A stretch of 64,000 nt of DNA from Physcomitrium patens (Eukaryota > Streptophyta > Bryopsida > Funariales > Funariaceae). Below the pieces are notes generated by a model. The model searched no databases, was not told the origin of the DNA, and was given only the letters and a program-made list of their open reading frames with translations. Positions 23,799 to 36,029 of this stretch are shown piece after piece (position 1 is the first letter of the stretch; each line of letters begins with the position of its first letter). Both the position numbers and the translations under genes were made by a program. The stretch lies in the NCBI RefSeq assembly GCF_000002425.4, contig NC_037254.1:23903244-23967243 (forward strand), read 5' to 3'.

Positions 23799-24112
23799 TA
23801 TTGAAGAAAAAAAAGTTAGAAGCCACAATACTTAACATCAGTAAGGTTGTACCGAAGAAAACTATGGGGTAAGATAACTCTCACTTCCAAAATTCTCTAC
23901 TTGTGGTTGGAAACTTCATCCACAATCATATTCATTCTTCTTTGCTATATCTAATTAAATGCTAGATTCCTCTTAATCTAGCAGCTACCTAAAATCTTAG
24001 CCTCTTTCATAATAATTTCTTTTAATTATTTTTTATCTTTTGATTATTAACAACTTACTATGGTTTAATTCTATGTAGTGGTAATTATAGAAGATTTTGT
24101 TGATCTTCAACA
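23799..24112 (-). repeat. 5' LTR of copia D4
   Basis: TATTGAAG to GATCTTCAACA on the plus strand, 314 bp. It matches the 326-bp LTRs at 55892-56217 and 61621-61946 (CTTCATCCACA, TTTTGATTATTA and similar words). The minus-strand start is TGTTGAAGATC. Confidence 0.82.
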
Positions 24113-25830
24113 AGTTTTATATATGAGTGTAATATTGTTAACTTATACCACAAGCTATTTACATGTATAATATATGGCTAACTTATTGGCCAAGTTTTTA
24201 ACTACCAATCAATTATAAACATACATAAAGTCAAATATGTATCCATGAAGCTTCTAAGAAGCTATTTGATAAGATAAAATCAAATCTATCTATATTTATT
24301 TTCTATCTAGTACTTCTTATTTAAATAAATATATATGTTTGTGACATTATCCTTCCTTTTAGAGACGAGTTCTATGAAGAATAATTATTTTATATTGAGA
24401 AAGTCTAAGATGTGGTGAATTATATTTTTCATATACTTTGATATTTATTTCCTTCAAAGGTAGTTGATAGGTTTTATCAACTATCTATAATATTTTATAT
24501 CATGATAAGAGAACCACTCTATTATTTGATCATTGTTGAAGACTTCATTACTCTTTTTAAATACAATATTTGAAGAGATTTATTATTGTCTTATTTGATT
24601 TTAAAACAAATACATAGAATATAAGATGAATCTTTATAGACTTCAATAGATGTAATTGATAAGCAATTAGATTGATTTTTTTACAAATAAAAAATAATCC
24701 AAGCCTACAATAATCCAACTTATCTCAAGGATGATGAAGCTTGATATTACAACAAAATAATAATACCTTATTGCCAATATAAAATTAAGGTTATTCCTTA
24801 CAATAAGCATCTATGTTGGTCTTTTTTCATTCTTGAGCTTCTTTTAATTATACCTTTAGTATTGTATGTAGCTCAAATAAATGATTTGTTAAATCTTTCA
24901 TTCTAAGATTATCAATTTTTTTAAAGTCAAAAGCATGAAGTTATGGATATTAATCATAATTAGCAAATAAAGGTGTTTATTATGTAGAAGAATATATCAT
25001 GTTATTATAAGCAAATTTTAGTAATGGCAAAAGAATTGTCTTATTATCTTGTTGATAACTGATGGTACACCTCAAATATTGCTCCAAAACTTAGTTTAAG
25101 CACTTTTTTTGGCTATTAATTTGAAGATGAAAAATCAAAGATAATTTTATATTTATCTTCAATATCTTGAAAAAAAAAATCTAAAAACTTGATACAAACT
25201 AGATTCTTTTATTGGATATAATATCTTTTAGTATTTAATGATGGCAATAGATATTGTTAAAAAAAAGCTTAGTTATTTATTTTCTTTATTTATCAAAAGG
25301 TACATCTCATTCTTTTGATAAAGATAAGAATATCTAAAAAAGACATCTAATAAATCTTATTATTTTTTAGATTAATAAGTGATCTTAAAATCAAATCTTA
25401 ATAAAGGCATGCTCTAATGAGCTTGGTAATGATTCAAAATATAAGGTGATGTCAAATACTCAAGATTCTTGTAATTCATGATAGTTTGGACTTTCTCAAG
25501 TTCCATTATAAGACCATTGTTTGAAACAATATAACTTTGGAAGTCAATTTAAGTAATTTAAAATAAATACTTTTCTATCTTGGTGTATAATCTTGCATCT
25601 TTTAGTTTTTATAATATACAATAAATATGAAGTTTATATTATTTTATATTCTTATAATAGATTAAAATTTTGTCTTCATAATAGATAACAAAATCATCAA
25701 GAAATTCACAAAAAACATCATTCATTAAATTTAAAAAAAAAACTAGTATATTTGTGAGTCCAAAAGTAATGAAATTTTATTCAAAATGTCTATATTTGAT
25801 TTGAAACATAATTTTTTGTTCATGAATAAC
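24113..25830 (-). mobile_element. decayed Ty3/gypsy H (integrase, RT, part of LTR)
   Basis: On the minus strand the RT palm is readable near 25400-25830 (EFLDDFVI, then a YIVSNNGL-like stretch). An integrase C-terminal half lies near 25000-25130. A purine tract is followed by TGTCACAAAC, the start of an LTR, of which 24113-24346 remains. TGTCAC starts are common in plant chromoviruses. Very old fossil with many breaks. Confidence 0.65.
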
Positions 25831-25899
25831 ATCTCTAATGGACAAAAAATAATATGCTAAAAAATAGAATAATATATAAAAATATAATAAAATATTGTG

Positions 25900-26900
25900 T
25901 GAATTTAAATTTGAGATTTTGAAGAATTATTCTTTTATTTATAAGCTTTCCAAAAAGTTTTCACTTATTCTAAGAGGAATTAGTATAAACAAGCCATATC
26001 TTTTTGAAAAAAAGAAAGAACCAACTCATCTTTAGAATTTTTTTTTTGGAGGTTTTTTTAGAGTATATTTGAAATTTGAATTTTATATTTTTAGAAATTA
26101 TTCTTATTTTTATAATTTTTTCAAAAAGCTTTCACCAGCTTCAAAAAGAATTAGTATAAATTATCGGTGTTTTTTTAGAAACAACAAAGAATCAGCTACA
26201 TTTAAAGATTCTTCTTTGAAAGTTTTTTTAGAGTTTATTTAAAAATTAGATTTAAAATTTTGAAGAGTTTTTCTCTCTTTAGAGGCTTTTTAGAAAGCTC
26301 TCAATTTTTTTAAGAAGAATTAGTTTGAATTAGTGGTGTTGTTTTGGAAAATAGAGAGAGCTAGCTACTCTTTAGGATTTTTTTTTGGAGGTTTTTTTTT
26401 TAATATATTTTAAATTTAGATTTTCAAATCTGAGCAATTTTTTCTCTGATTTTTGCTTTCTATATTTCTCTTACTTGCTTTAAGAAGAGTTAATAAGAAG
26501 AAATAGTATATTTTTGAATAAAAAAAGAACTAACAACTTTTTAAGATTATTCTTTGAGATTTTCCTTTAGGATTTTTTTAGAGATTTTTTTAGAGATTTT
26601 TTCGTATTATTTTTAGTATTTTTTTGAGATTTTAAAAGAATATTCTTTTTTTTTTTATAGCTTTTCAAAAAGCCTTCAATTACTCTAAGAAAAATTAATA
26701 TTTTTGAAGAAAGAAAAAACCAACTACTCCTTAGGATTTTTCTTTAGAGATTTTCTTATAGTGTGTTTTGAATTTTGGATTGATATATTGAGGACTTAAT
26801 TCTTTTTTTATAAGCTTTTTAGAAAGCTCTTAGTTCTTCCAAGAAGAATTAGTATGAAACTGTAGTATCTTTTTGAATAAAGAAGAGACAATTGCCTTAT
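25900..26900 (+). repeat. six-unit ~170-bp tandem array
   Basis: The landmark ATTCTTTT..ATAAGCTTT..AAAAAG recurs near 25925, 26097, 26267, 26435, 26640 and 26798. It is followed each time by an (A)AGAATTAGTATAAA-like word, a GAAAGAACCAACT-like word and a TTTAGGATTTTT..GAGGTTTTTTTAGAG stretch. Spacing is about 160-205 bases. Units are diverged. No coding potential is seen. Confidence 0.75.
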
Positions 26901-27169
26901 TTTAATGTAAATAATAGTTTTGTTTACTCATAAAATATGTTGTTGAAAATTTTAGGAAAAGAAAATTTGATGTATATGTGTATAGGTTGATTAGTTCTTT
27001 AAATAACTATTACATACTCAAATCTAGTAAGTATGGAGCTCTAGCAATTAGTTCAATAAAGAAAAGGTGACAACTCTCACATAGTATCATAAGTATGAGA
27101 TAGTCGAATTCATTTGAATAAAAGATATTATTTTATCATATCTAATTACAACCTTAAACCATGTATTTT
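26901..27169. other. AT-rich spacer
   Basis: Lies between the tandem array and the A-type gag fragment. No motif or frame recognised. Confidence 0.5.
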
Positions 27170-28125
27170 TTTAAAGCAAGTGCTCTTACTCCAAAGTTTG
27201 GTGCTTCTATTGAGGGAAGTTTTAGGACTACTAGATTGATTAAGAAAAATTAAGAATATAGAAGAAAGAGGCTCAAAGAGAGAAAATGGTCAAAATCTTG
27301 TAGAAGTATTTATAAAGACTTTGCAAATATTCATGTAATAACAAATTGCCAATGCAAATAGATAAGAGGCCATCAAAGCATTAATAGATGTTATTAGCAA
27401 AGTAAAGAGATTTAATAGAAAGAATATCATTAGATTTTTAAAGGCCTATATTATAAAATAGAAATCTATTAAATTATCAAAGATAAGATGATTAAGACAT
27501 TTGATCTAATAATTATTCCTATAATCAAAGAAATAGTGAGATAACTATATAAAAGCAATCATATAAATATATGAAAAAGATTTGAAGAAAAATTAAAAAA
27601 TGAATACTTTGATGAAGATACTAAAAAAATATCTAAAAGAAGTTTTTTAGATTAGATGGAAAAACAACAAAGTAAACATATAGAACTAAATGAGCTAGTA
27701 AAAGAATTCGAGAAGAAATTTAAATAACTTCTATTATCTGAAAAGTGCCTTTAAGAAGTGAGAAAATGAAAGTTATTTTTATAAGCTATAGAGGAGGCAT
27801 TAAAAGATAGATTTCTTTTCTTTCTTCAAGATGAGATGACAAAAGATGATTTTACCATCAATTGAAGAAGGTTAGAAGAAGTGATTAGCCTCATTACCAA
27901 ACAACATTGTGTGAAGGTTAAGAAATTAGAAGCAAGAATAGAAAGAATATCAATTATAGCTTTGAAGGCTTCTACAACAACTTTATATGCTTTTATTCCA
28001 TCAAGCTCTTCAAAAGATAAGACTATAGATGAAGACATCATTGAAGAGTTAATGAGAGATATGAAAGAATTGAAAGTAGAAATGAATTCTTTGAAAAATA
28101 ATACAAAATTAGTTGTAAACTAAAA
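27170..28125 (+). pseudogene. A/E-type gypsy gag fragment (A4)
   Basis: Plus-strand frames resemble the gag of E1 and A2: a KALIDVISKVKRFNRKN-like start near 27375, and at 27881-28123 a frame ending EELMRDMKELKVEMNSLK, the counterpart of EELIKGIQDLKVEMTELK in E1. No LTRs of its own were found. Old fossil with many breaks. Confidence 0.7.
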
Positions 28126-28246
28126 TAAATCTCCACTACTTGGAAGTTTATTCTAGTTGGCAATAAGTAAATTAATTTAGTTTTAAATTTTTTTTAAAAA
28201 AATAAAAAAATAAAAACTAAATTAATTATAAATTAAAAATTCATAG

Positions 28247-28373
28247 AACTTTTAGACATGTCTAAAAGTTGTATGAGTTAAAAATAAGGAGCATGTCCAA
28301 AAGTTAAATACATGAAAACTACAAGTATTATAAAAGTTAAAATTAACTTTTGGACATGCTCCTTGTTTTTAAC
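28247..28373. repeat. foldback cluster of inverted repeats
   Basis: A perfect 24-base palindrome (AACTTTTAGACA and its complement, 28247-28270) is followed by two 31-base arms, 28277-28307 and 28343-28373. The arms are complementary except for one base and flank a 35-base loop. The core word AACTTTTRGACATG appears in all arms. It may be the end structure of a small DNA transposon or MITE, but no target duplication was identified. Confidence 0.75.
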
Positions 28374-28812
28374 TTTTATAACTTATAACAAGCTACAAGT
28401 GTCGCTCCCAAATTCCTTCTATTCTATTTATCTAAGACTTTTGCCAATACTACGCATCTTATATGAAATTCATTGTCCTATAATCCTTCAACTAATTGAT
28501 TCTTTGAACCATACTAATTCACTAAATCTATCAAAACCTCTTGAAGGTCATAATATGCAAACAAAATTGTTCAAAATCAATGATGATCGAGCCTGTCCAC
28601 CACCACTCTGTCTACAAAATAAGGCTCGTTTGATCTCATAATTATGATGCCCAAGTGAGGTAAGTAAAGACAAATGATTATCTCAATGGCTCGGCCAACA
28701 TGTCCTAAAAATGATGAAAGTCAAGAAGACAATAGAAGAAAATAGAGCACAAAATTGACACTTTGATTATTGTCTTTATCATCAAAGACATGCCATAGCA
28801 ATACTATGCAAT
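28374..28812. other. spacer with no recognised gene
   Basis: A 109-codon frame (28312-28641) overlaps the foldback and has no recognisable motif. I treat it as chance. The stretch ends at the target site of solo LTR C1. Confidence 0.4.
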
Positions 28813-28816
28813 ACGC

Positions 28817-30168
28817 TCTCGTGTTGTGGTTTGGCTACTATATAAAAATAAAGTAATTATACACTTAATATATAATTTATTAAGTAACATGGTGAAAGCC
28901 ATGTTAATAGATTTTAATTGGTTGTAGAATATAATTTGATTATTATCTTAAAAAGAGGTTGTTTAAAAAGATTACTATAGAATTTTTATAACTTTAATTT
29001 CTTTTGATAGTGGCTTTTAAGATTGGTTTTGATTGATAGTAACTTCTAAATATTTAGAATCACCTTTGTTAGACATTGGTGACTTTTGAAAACTCATTTT
29101 CGTTCTTTTATTTGATATTTAGAGCATAAATTATGTAAATCTTATAAGAAAAAAGGTTTGAAGAAGGATTTTAGTAGCAAAGGGAGTAATAAGGGCATCA
29201 ATATAGATGAATGGAGATGGATGATGAAAATCTCTATTCCTATTGATCAAAAATCATGACTAATAGGCTTCAAGGAGGTCGTTCGAGGCCATATTAGAGA
29301 TTAGGATTAGTTTTTCCATGCTACTCAAGCTTTGAAGGCTAGAGTCAGTAAGTTTAGAAATTTGGCTTTGGTTTTGGTAAAAATATTGTGTGATTTGGAA
29401 TTTATATGAAAGAGATATAAGCAGTCAAAGTTAAAGTGTTGATTTGGGAGCTATTGTCACTATTTTTGATATAACGCACTCGTACAAAGGGCAATTGAAG
29501 ATCGGTGATCGCAACTAGAGAGAGTACTTTCGCAACTAGAGAGAGTACTTTCACAACTAGACTTTTTGTATATTGCTTGCTAGATTTCAAGTTATTGTGA
29601 AAAGATATTAGATTTTGAAGTCAGCACATGGAACCTAACGGATAGTAAATGATCTGATTTACTAGTGGTTGTGTCTTGAGCTATATCTTCAGTAATTTGA
29701 CAAAGTTTTGGCTCAAAATTTCAGAAAATGTGTATATTCATGCTAATAAACTTTGTACATAAGTTTGATGGCATTTGAGTATTGGACTCTTGAGATATTA
29801 AGAAAATAGTACTCAAGTGTTTGTAAATTAGGGTTTAGAGCATCTGCTAGGGTTTTTTAGATGCGAAAAGATTGGGAGTGAATTTGTAGTTGGTTTTTTT
29901 GTGGTATAATTTAAGTGTGAATTCTACCTATTCTATAAATTTGAGAATAACTAAATAGTTAAATCAAGAGTTATGAATTTTTAAAATTTTTAAAGAAAAA
30001 ATTCTTTGTGGAAAAAATATGTTTTGAAGAAATTTTGCTTTATTTTGAATTTTATATGAAATAATAGAGTTTTAGAAGCTAAGACAAGATACACATAAAA
30101 GTTTAAGCTAAACTCTCTATATCTAGATATCCAGTATATTCATAGATACCAAATCACGTAATAAGATA
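28817..30168 (+). repeat. solo LTR C1
   Basis: 1352 bp, start TCTCGTGTTGTGGTTTGG (the TGTCG-type start), end ATCACGTAATAAGATA. It matches C2 at 58913-60245 along its length and C3 at 32545-33619 in reverse. Flanks ACGC (28813-28816) and ATGC (30169-30172) form a 4-bp duplication with one CpG change. Confidence 0.88.
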
Positions 30169-30172
30169 ATGC

Positions 30173-31424
30173 CGTCGTATTATATTTGCTTATAGTATGT
30201 AAAAATTAGTTAGGACATATAATATGTTTATAAGTCTTAATTTATGTTAGAATGGTTAATAGATTAATTTAAAGAGAGTGGATATAAGAAAATTTATTTT
30301 GACTTTTATCTTTTTTTATTATAGTATTTCAAAAAGATTATAGGACCTAAATATTTAGTATGAAGCCTTGAGAGGAGATTAGATCCTAAAGAAGAAAATC
30401 TTAACTAGTAAGAAGCTTATTTAGAGGAATGAAAGCAAGGAATAGTTGGATGAAGGCAAGGAATAGGAAACTTTATTTCTAATGGTCAAAGGCCATGCCC
30501 AATGGACTTTAAGGAGGCTACCCAAGACCTTATTAGGATTTAAGATTTCTCTTTTGAAGTCATTCAAGCTTTCGAGGCTAGGATCAGCAAGTTCAGGATT
30601 TTGGATATAATTTGAATGAAGAGTTTATATGATTTGGAATTTTTGTGAAGGAGATAGAGGTGTTCAAAGTTAAGGTGTCAAATTCATACCTACTGTCACT
30701 CTTTGAAGTATAACATATGCATATGGAGAGCAATGAAAGATCGGCGATGGAGTTGGAAAAAAAACTTTCTTGACTACACTTTACATATATTATTTGATAA
30801 ATTTCAAGTCTAGATGAAGGAGTTATAGGTCATTGAAGACAACACAAGTAATTCAAAGGTAGTAAATAAGTCATTTTGTTGAAAGTAATGATTGGAGCCA
30901 TATCGTAAGTTTTTGGATGAATTTTTGGCTCAAAATTTCTATAAATATGAGTTATTAGGTTAAAAAGATATAAATCAAAGTTTCATAGTATTTTATTACT
31001 TATTTTTTGAGATATGAAGAAAATAGCATGTAGATATATATAAGTTAGGATTTAAAGTTATTATTAGGATTTTGATAATATCTCAAGATCCATAACAAAT
31101 TTACGATTAATATTTTTGTAATAGCTTTTGAATATATATCAGTACTTCATGTAAAATTTTAGGTTGTTTGGACAGTCCAATTGTAAGATATGAATTTTTG
31201 AAATTCAGAAAATATTTCTCATAAGGATATATAAGGTTTTAAGATACTTTATCATATATTTGGATGTTTTTTTGGTATTTAAGCTTATGTATTGATGTAA
31301 TTGTCCTAAAAGAAAAAATATTATATATATAAACTTGGTACTTTTATATCTTAGACTTGATTGAACATTTATTGGCAGCAAGAAGCCCAACGCTTTCTTG
31401 AGGCAAATTCTCTCTACTCCAATA
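30173..31424 (+). repeat. solo LTR E4
   Basis: 1252 bp, start CGTCGTATTATATTTGC, end TTGAGGCAAATTCTCTCTAC..AATA. It matches the E1 LTRs read on their sense strand. Flanks ATGC (30169-30172) and ACGC (31425-31428). The left flank is shared with C1. Confidence 0.85.
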
Positions 31425-31535
31425 ACGCACTGTGCTCAGTACTCAACAATGATGTTGAGCCATTCATTGTAGCACACCAATCAGGGGAAGAATGAAGAAA
31501 GAACTAAGAAGACATTGATCAATTGCCTCAGCAAC

Positions 31536-32544
31536 TATTGAAGAAACACAATAAGCAAGACACAAGTAAGTAGAAATCAGTAAGATTAGACACAAAAAAA
31601 GTGTAGAATGAGATATCTCTCAATTCTAACATCCTTTACTTATAGATAGAGTTTATATCCATTGTGGCTCAACTTTATTTTCATTCATCTTTGCTTCATC
31701 AAAATGAACCTTAGATTCTACTTCACGTAGCCGCAACTCCAAATCCTAGCTACTACCTCATAACTTTTTTATTACCTTTTGCTACTCTTTAACCATTAGT
31801 AACTTATGTTAGGTAATATCTTTTATTTATCCAATATTTACTTTATCACTCCCACTTTGCTATTAGTTAAAGGCTTTTAAATCTAATACCTTTATCAATT
31901 AATAATTTCTATTATTTATCGATGTTTTTCTAAGCAAATTAGCAAGTATGTCTTCTATTGCACAATACTTCATGTCAATCACTTCCATTTCATTCTTTTT
32001 TCATGTAAAGTGTTGTTGAATGTTAATGCGTTTTTTTCTTGAATGTTTCTTTGGATTTTTTACATAGATAAGGCATCCTTGATAATTATACTTCATTGGC
32101 ATTGCTTCTAATTGCACAAGTCCAATGTCTTCTAAAATTTGTCTTACTCATATTGTCTCTATTGCACTAACATCTTTTCTAAGGTGTTGGTCAAGATGAT
32201 TAAATCATCAACATAAAAAATAACAATCAGCAAGAAGTCTTTTGATTGCATTACATATATGGAATGATAAGCTTTGCTTCTCACAAATCCCTCATTCACA
32301 AAGAATGTGTCTATGCATTGGTACTATGTCCTTGGTGATTTTTCAAGCCCATACAATAATTTCTTCAATTTACAAACAAGGTGTTGCTAACCTTTTCCAA
32401 CAAATCCTTGAGGTTGATCTAAGTAAATGTCTTCTTCTAAATCTCTATTTAAGAAAGCTATCTTCACATCTATTCAGTGCATCTCCAAGTCAATTATTGC
32501 CTCAATTACCACTATAGTTCTAATGGTGGTGAATTTGGCCATGG
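31536..32544 (-). mobile_element. copia D1, 3' part (3' LTR and end of pol)
   Basis: The 3' LTR is 31536-31848, with a purine tract (AGTGGGAG) on its inner side. The end of pol follows on the minus strand: RNase H near 31860-32100 and RT with YVDD-type DDLII near 32190-32215. The same order is seen in D2 at 55892-57530. D1 resumes at 54355, 61989 and 63657, so it spans the right half of the window. Old fossil, many breaks. Confidence 0.8.
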
Positions 32545-33619
32545 TGTTATATCACGTGATTTGCTATCTGGGAATACACTGGATATCTAGCTATAGAGAG
32601 TTTAGCTTAAACTTTTATGTGTATCTTGTCTTAGCTTCTAAAACTCTATTATTTCATATAAAATTCAAAATAAAGCAAAATTTCTTCAAAACATATTTTT
32701 TCCGCAAAGAATTTTTTCTTCAAAAATTTTAAAAATTCATAACTCTTGATTTAACTATTTAGTTATTCTCAAATTTATAGAATAGGTAGAATTCACACTT
32801 AAGTTATACCACAAAAAAACCAACTGCAAATTCACTCCCAATCTTTTTGCATCTAAGAAATCCTAGCAGATGCTCTAAACTCTAATTTACAAACACTTGA
32901 GCACTATTTTCTTAATATCTCAAGAGTCCAATACTCAAATGCCATCAAACTTAGGTACAAAGTTTACTAGCATGAATATACATATTTTCTGAAATTTTGA
33001 GCCAAAACCTTGTCAAATTGCTGAAGATATAGCTCAAGACACAACCACTAGTAAATCAGATCATTTACTATCCTTAGGTTACATGTGCTGACTTCAAAAT
33101 CTAATATCTCCTTCACCATAACTTGGAATCTAATAAGCAATATACAAAAAGTCTAGTTGCAAAAGTACTCTCTCTAGTTGCAATCACCAATCTTCAATTG
33201 CCCTTTGTACGAGTGCGTTATATCAAAAATAGTGACAATAACTCCAAAATCAACACTTTAACTTTGACTGCTTATATCTCCTTCATATAAATTCCAAATC
33301 ACACAAGATTTTCACCAAAACCAAAGCCAAATTTCTAAACTTGCTGATCTTAGCCTTCAAAGCTTGAATAGCATCGAAAAACTAATCCTAATCTCTAATA
33401 TGGCCTCGAACAACCTCCTCGAAGCCTATTGGTCATGATTTTTGATCAATAGGAATAGAGATTTTTATCATCCATCTCCATTCACCTATATTGATGCCCT
33501 TATTACTCTCTTTGCTACTAAAATCCTTCTTCAAACCTTTTTTCTTGTAAGATTTACATATTTTAAGCTCTAAATACCAAATAAGAGAACTAAAATAAGT
33601 TTTCAAAGGTCATTAAGAT
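32545..33619 (-). repeat. LTR C3, partial
   Basis: Reverse-orientation copy of the C LTR, from TGTTATATCACG, cut at 33619 where the B LTR begins. It is inserted in copia D1 RT. The flank is ATGG, and the matching uninterrupted site in D2 (57530-57533) reads ACGG. The rest of C3 is not found at the other end of the B element. Confidence 0.82.
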
Positions 33620-34360
33620 TGTCGTTTTACTTATTCTTCAATTTCTTTCAAAATAAACTTGTATAGGAGAATTTGAACATAGGAAAAGACTAAGTGCATG
33701 AATTTTATTTATTAGGGTCATATAATTAACTGTATGCTAAACCACTAAAATATCAAGAAATATTACAATGCTTTCTCCTAGTAATAATACTCCTTCATCA
33801 ATTGATAACAATAATATGCAACCCTGCACTCTCAAAAGATCGCTCAAAATACATAATTTCCATTCAATACTAGAAATAACAGACTTTATTTCAACCAATC
33901 AGAATTCATATAATTTTTGTAATCACCAACTTTCTTTGTGCAAAATACACATAGCTCTCAATAAACAATAATCATAATCTTTCAATAACTCCTCATTTAA
34001 TTTAATCACTCAATACTTTAATTACATAATCAATAATTCATAAATTAATCTTTGATTTATTCGAGAGATTCACTTCTTAGTATTTAGAAACTATTCAATA
34101 CTCTTCAATAACAAAAAAAACAAAGAGACAAAAAGGTAGTACCAAGCTTACCCCGGCTCATGACTATCAGAATTTGGCACTCAGACTAAGTTCTACAACT
34201 CCTATATACTTACTTCTTATTCCTAGATTCTAACCATAATCTTGTAATTAATTGCTTTTAATAACTAAATTAATCATCCATCTTCTTAAACTGACTATTT
34301 TATAAAATATTAATCTATTTTACCAATATCTTACAGAATCGAACTAATATCTATTCTACA
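33620..34360 (-). repeat. 3' LTR of gypsy B
   Basis: 741 bp. Minus strand TGTAGAATAG to AAAACGACA. It matches 62916-63656 (also 741 bp, opposite orientation) and 53622-54350. A purine-rich AGAGTGAGGCTA adjoins the inner edge. Confidence 0.88.
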
Positions 34361-34435
34361 TAGCCTCACTCTTATCTATATGGCGTCTTTGCAAACATAC
34401 AATTGTTACCTATTTAAAAACTACTTAACAAAATC

Positions 34436-35560
34436 CTACAAAGTTATTATTTCCTCTAGCCCATCTAATTGATTATTTGCTGCATTATCTAATGTAGATT
34501 CTACCAATTCTAGTTCTAAATTCAAATCTTCTTCCTCCTCTAATCTGTCCATCGACTCCTTTCTCAACTGGTTAGAGAGATCTTCATTATATTCTCCCAA
34601 TTCACGGATTTGAATCTTCAATTTCAAGATTTGGGCATCACAAAGTTCTAACTAATGTTTTTACTAATTCATCTATTTTGGAACATCTTCAATTGACGCT
34701 AATGACCGGCTCCTCACTGTTAATTCTTATGTCAATTTTGCCACCTCAGCTTATAAAACTTTGATTTCAGACCTCAACTTCTCCAGTTTGCATTTGGATT
34801 GGTCACTCAATGTCGCTTCCTCTTTTGTCAATAACTCTACTTTATCTCCTTCTGCTTGCAACTGGCATTTGAGTTTCTCATGTTCTAAATCCTATGTCTT
34901 GCAATTTTAGATCAATTTGTCTTGTTGTCCTTCTATAATCCGTAAGATGTGTTCTTTTTCTTTCATCTAAGACTTATTTTGGTGAACCAATTTTAGCTTT
35001 AATACTAGCTTGGATTTCCTAATTTCTTTTATAGTCCGTTCTTGCTCTTCAATTCTTTGGTTTTGCTCTGATATTACTTTTTTGCTGTCTTCTAAATCTC
35101 GTTTGCTACTGCCTTCTACATCCAATGCTCGCACCATACAATATATTTATGAAATCGGCTTCAATAAAGCATTCTTAAGAGATATTCCTTTGAATAATCA
35201 ATCCTCTCTTGAAATATCTTTTTGGATTGAAGTCGCTTGAATCATCAGCCTCTATCGCAATCTCTCCAATGGAAAGAAACAACATCTTTTCTAAGATTGA
35301 TCCATCAATTTGCCTTTGTACGACACTCAATCCATCCTTCGGGTTATAATTTGTGATATATTCCTCCATGAATGATATATTAATTGATGGTAAGCGATCT
35401 GACTGGTGCAAAATATGGAATAACTATTCATTCCAAAAGTCTTTTATTCTTCTTGGTGTCCAGCAGATATCTAATTTCATCGGCTCCATATTGGTAACAA
35501 TTATCACAGAAGGTGGTTTTGATGTGCATCTAGCTCTCACATTCTAGCCACTGTCCTCTT
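34436..35560 (-). pseudogene. extra 3' ORF of gypsy B, globular head plus coiled coil
   Basis: It lies between integrase and the 3' LTR. The frame at 35175-35411 is a folded-looking region (GEIAIEADDSSDFNPK, RYFKRG). From about 35110 down to 34436 the reading is nearly continuous coiled coil, ending in the E/L-rich frame 34436-34627 (ELGEYNEDLSNQLRKE). No signal peptide or membrane segment is seen, so it is not an env-like gene. Counterparts occur at 2890-3306 and 16194-17560. Some plant gypsy lineages carry extra ORFs with coiled coils; I cannot assign this one. Confidence 0.65.
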
Positions 35561-36029
35561 TGTCTGTAGGTCGCTTTACACTTTCAATTGCCATGACGCT
35601 TCCTCATTCAAACTCTTAACTGAAATTATTACTCTCGAATACATAAGAAATACAAGAAATGGCAATCTTAAAAAAAACAACCCAAAATGATACCACAGAA
35701 TGACCTCTAACTAGTGTCCAATTCCTAATCTCTTATTACTTGGTGATAATGACAACATACTACCCATACTTTCCGTTTCTCACCTCCGTCCCATCTGACA
35801 CATTAGTAATTACTAACTATCCTTTCAGCCACTTCTACACCCTAACACACTTATACCATACGTAGATCTATACTAAATCCATTCAAAGTCACCTCCTTTC
35901 AAAAAATAAAAACTTGTCTCGAGTATTACATATTAAATAATTGTAATCGGTTCTCGTTAATGTTGATACTGAATCCATGGTCCATGAAATCCTAAAATTA
36001 AATAGACCCATTAAAAAAATCTTCAATCA

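Larger units (their letters stand above)
22240..24112 (-). mobile_element. Ty1/copia D4, 5' end
   Basis: Minus-strand remnant with a 5' LTR (23799-24112), a leader, and a gag. The layout matches the copia D2 5' end at 60250-61946. Pol is absent. The LTR's outer edge abuts part of a gypsy LTR at 24113. Fossil. Confidence 0.8.
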
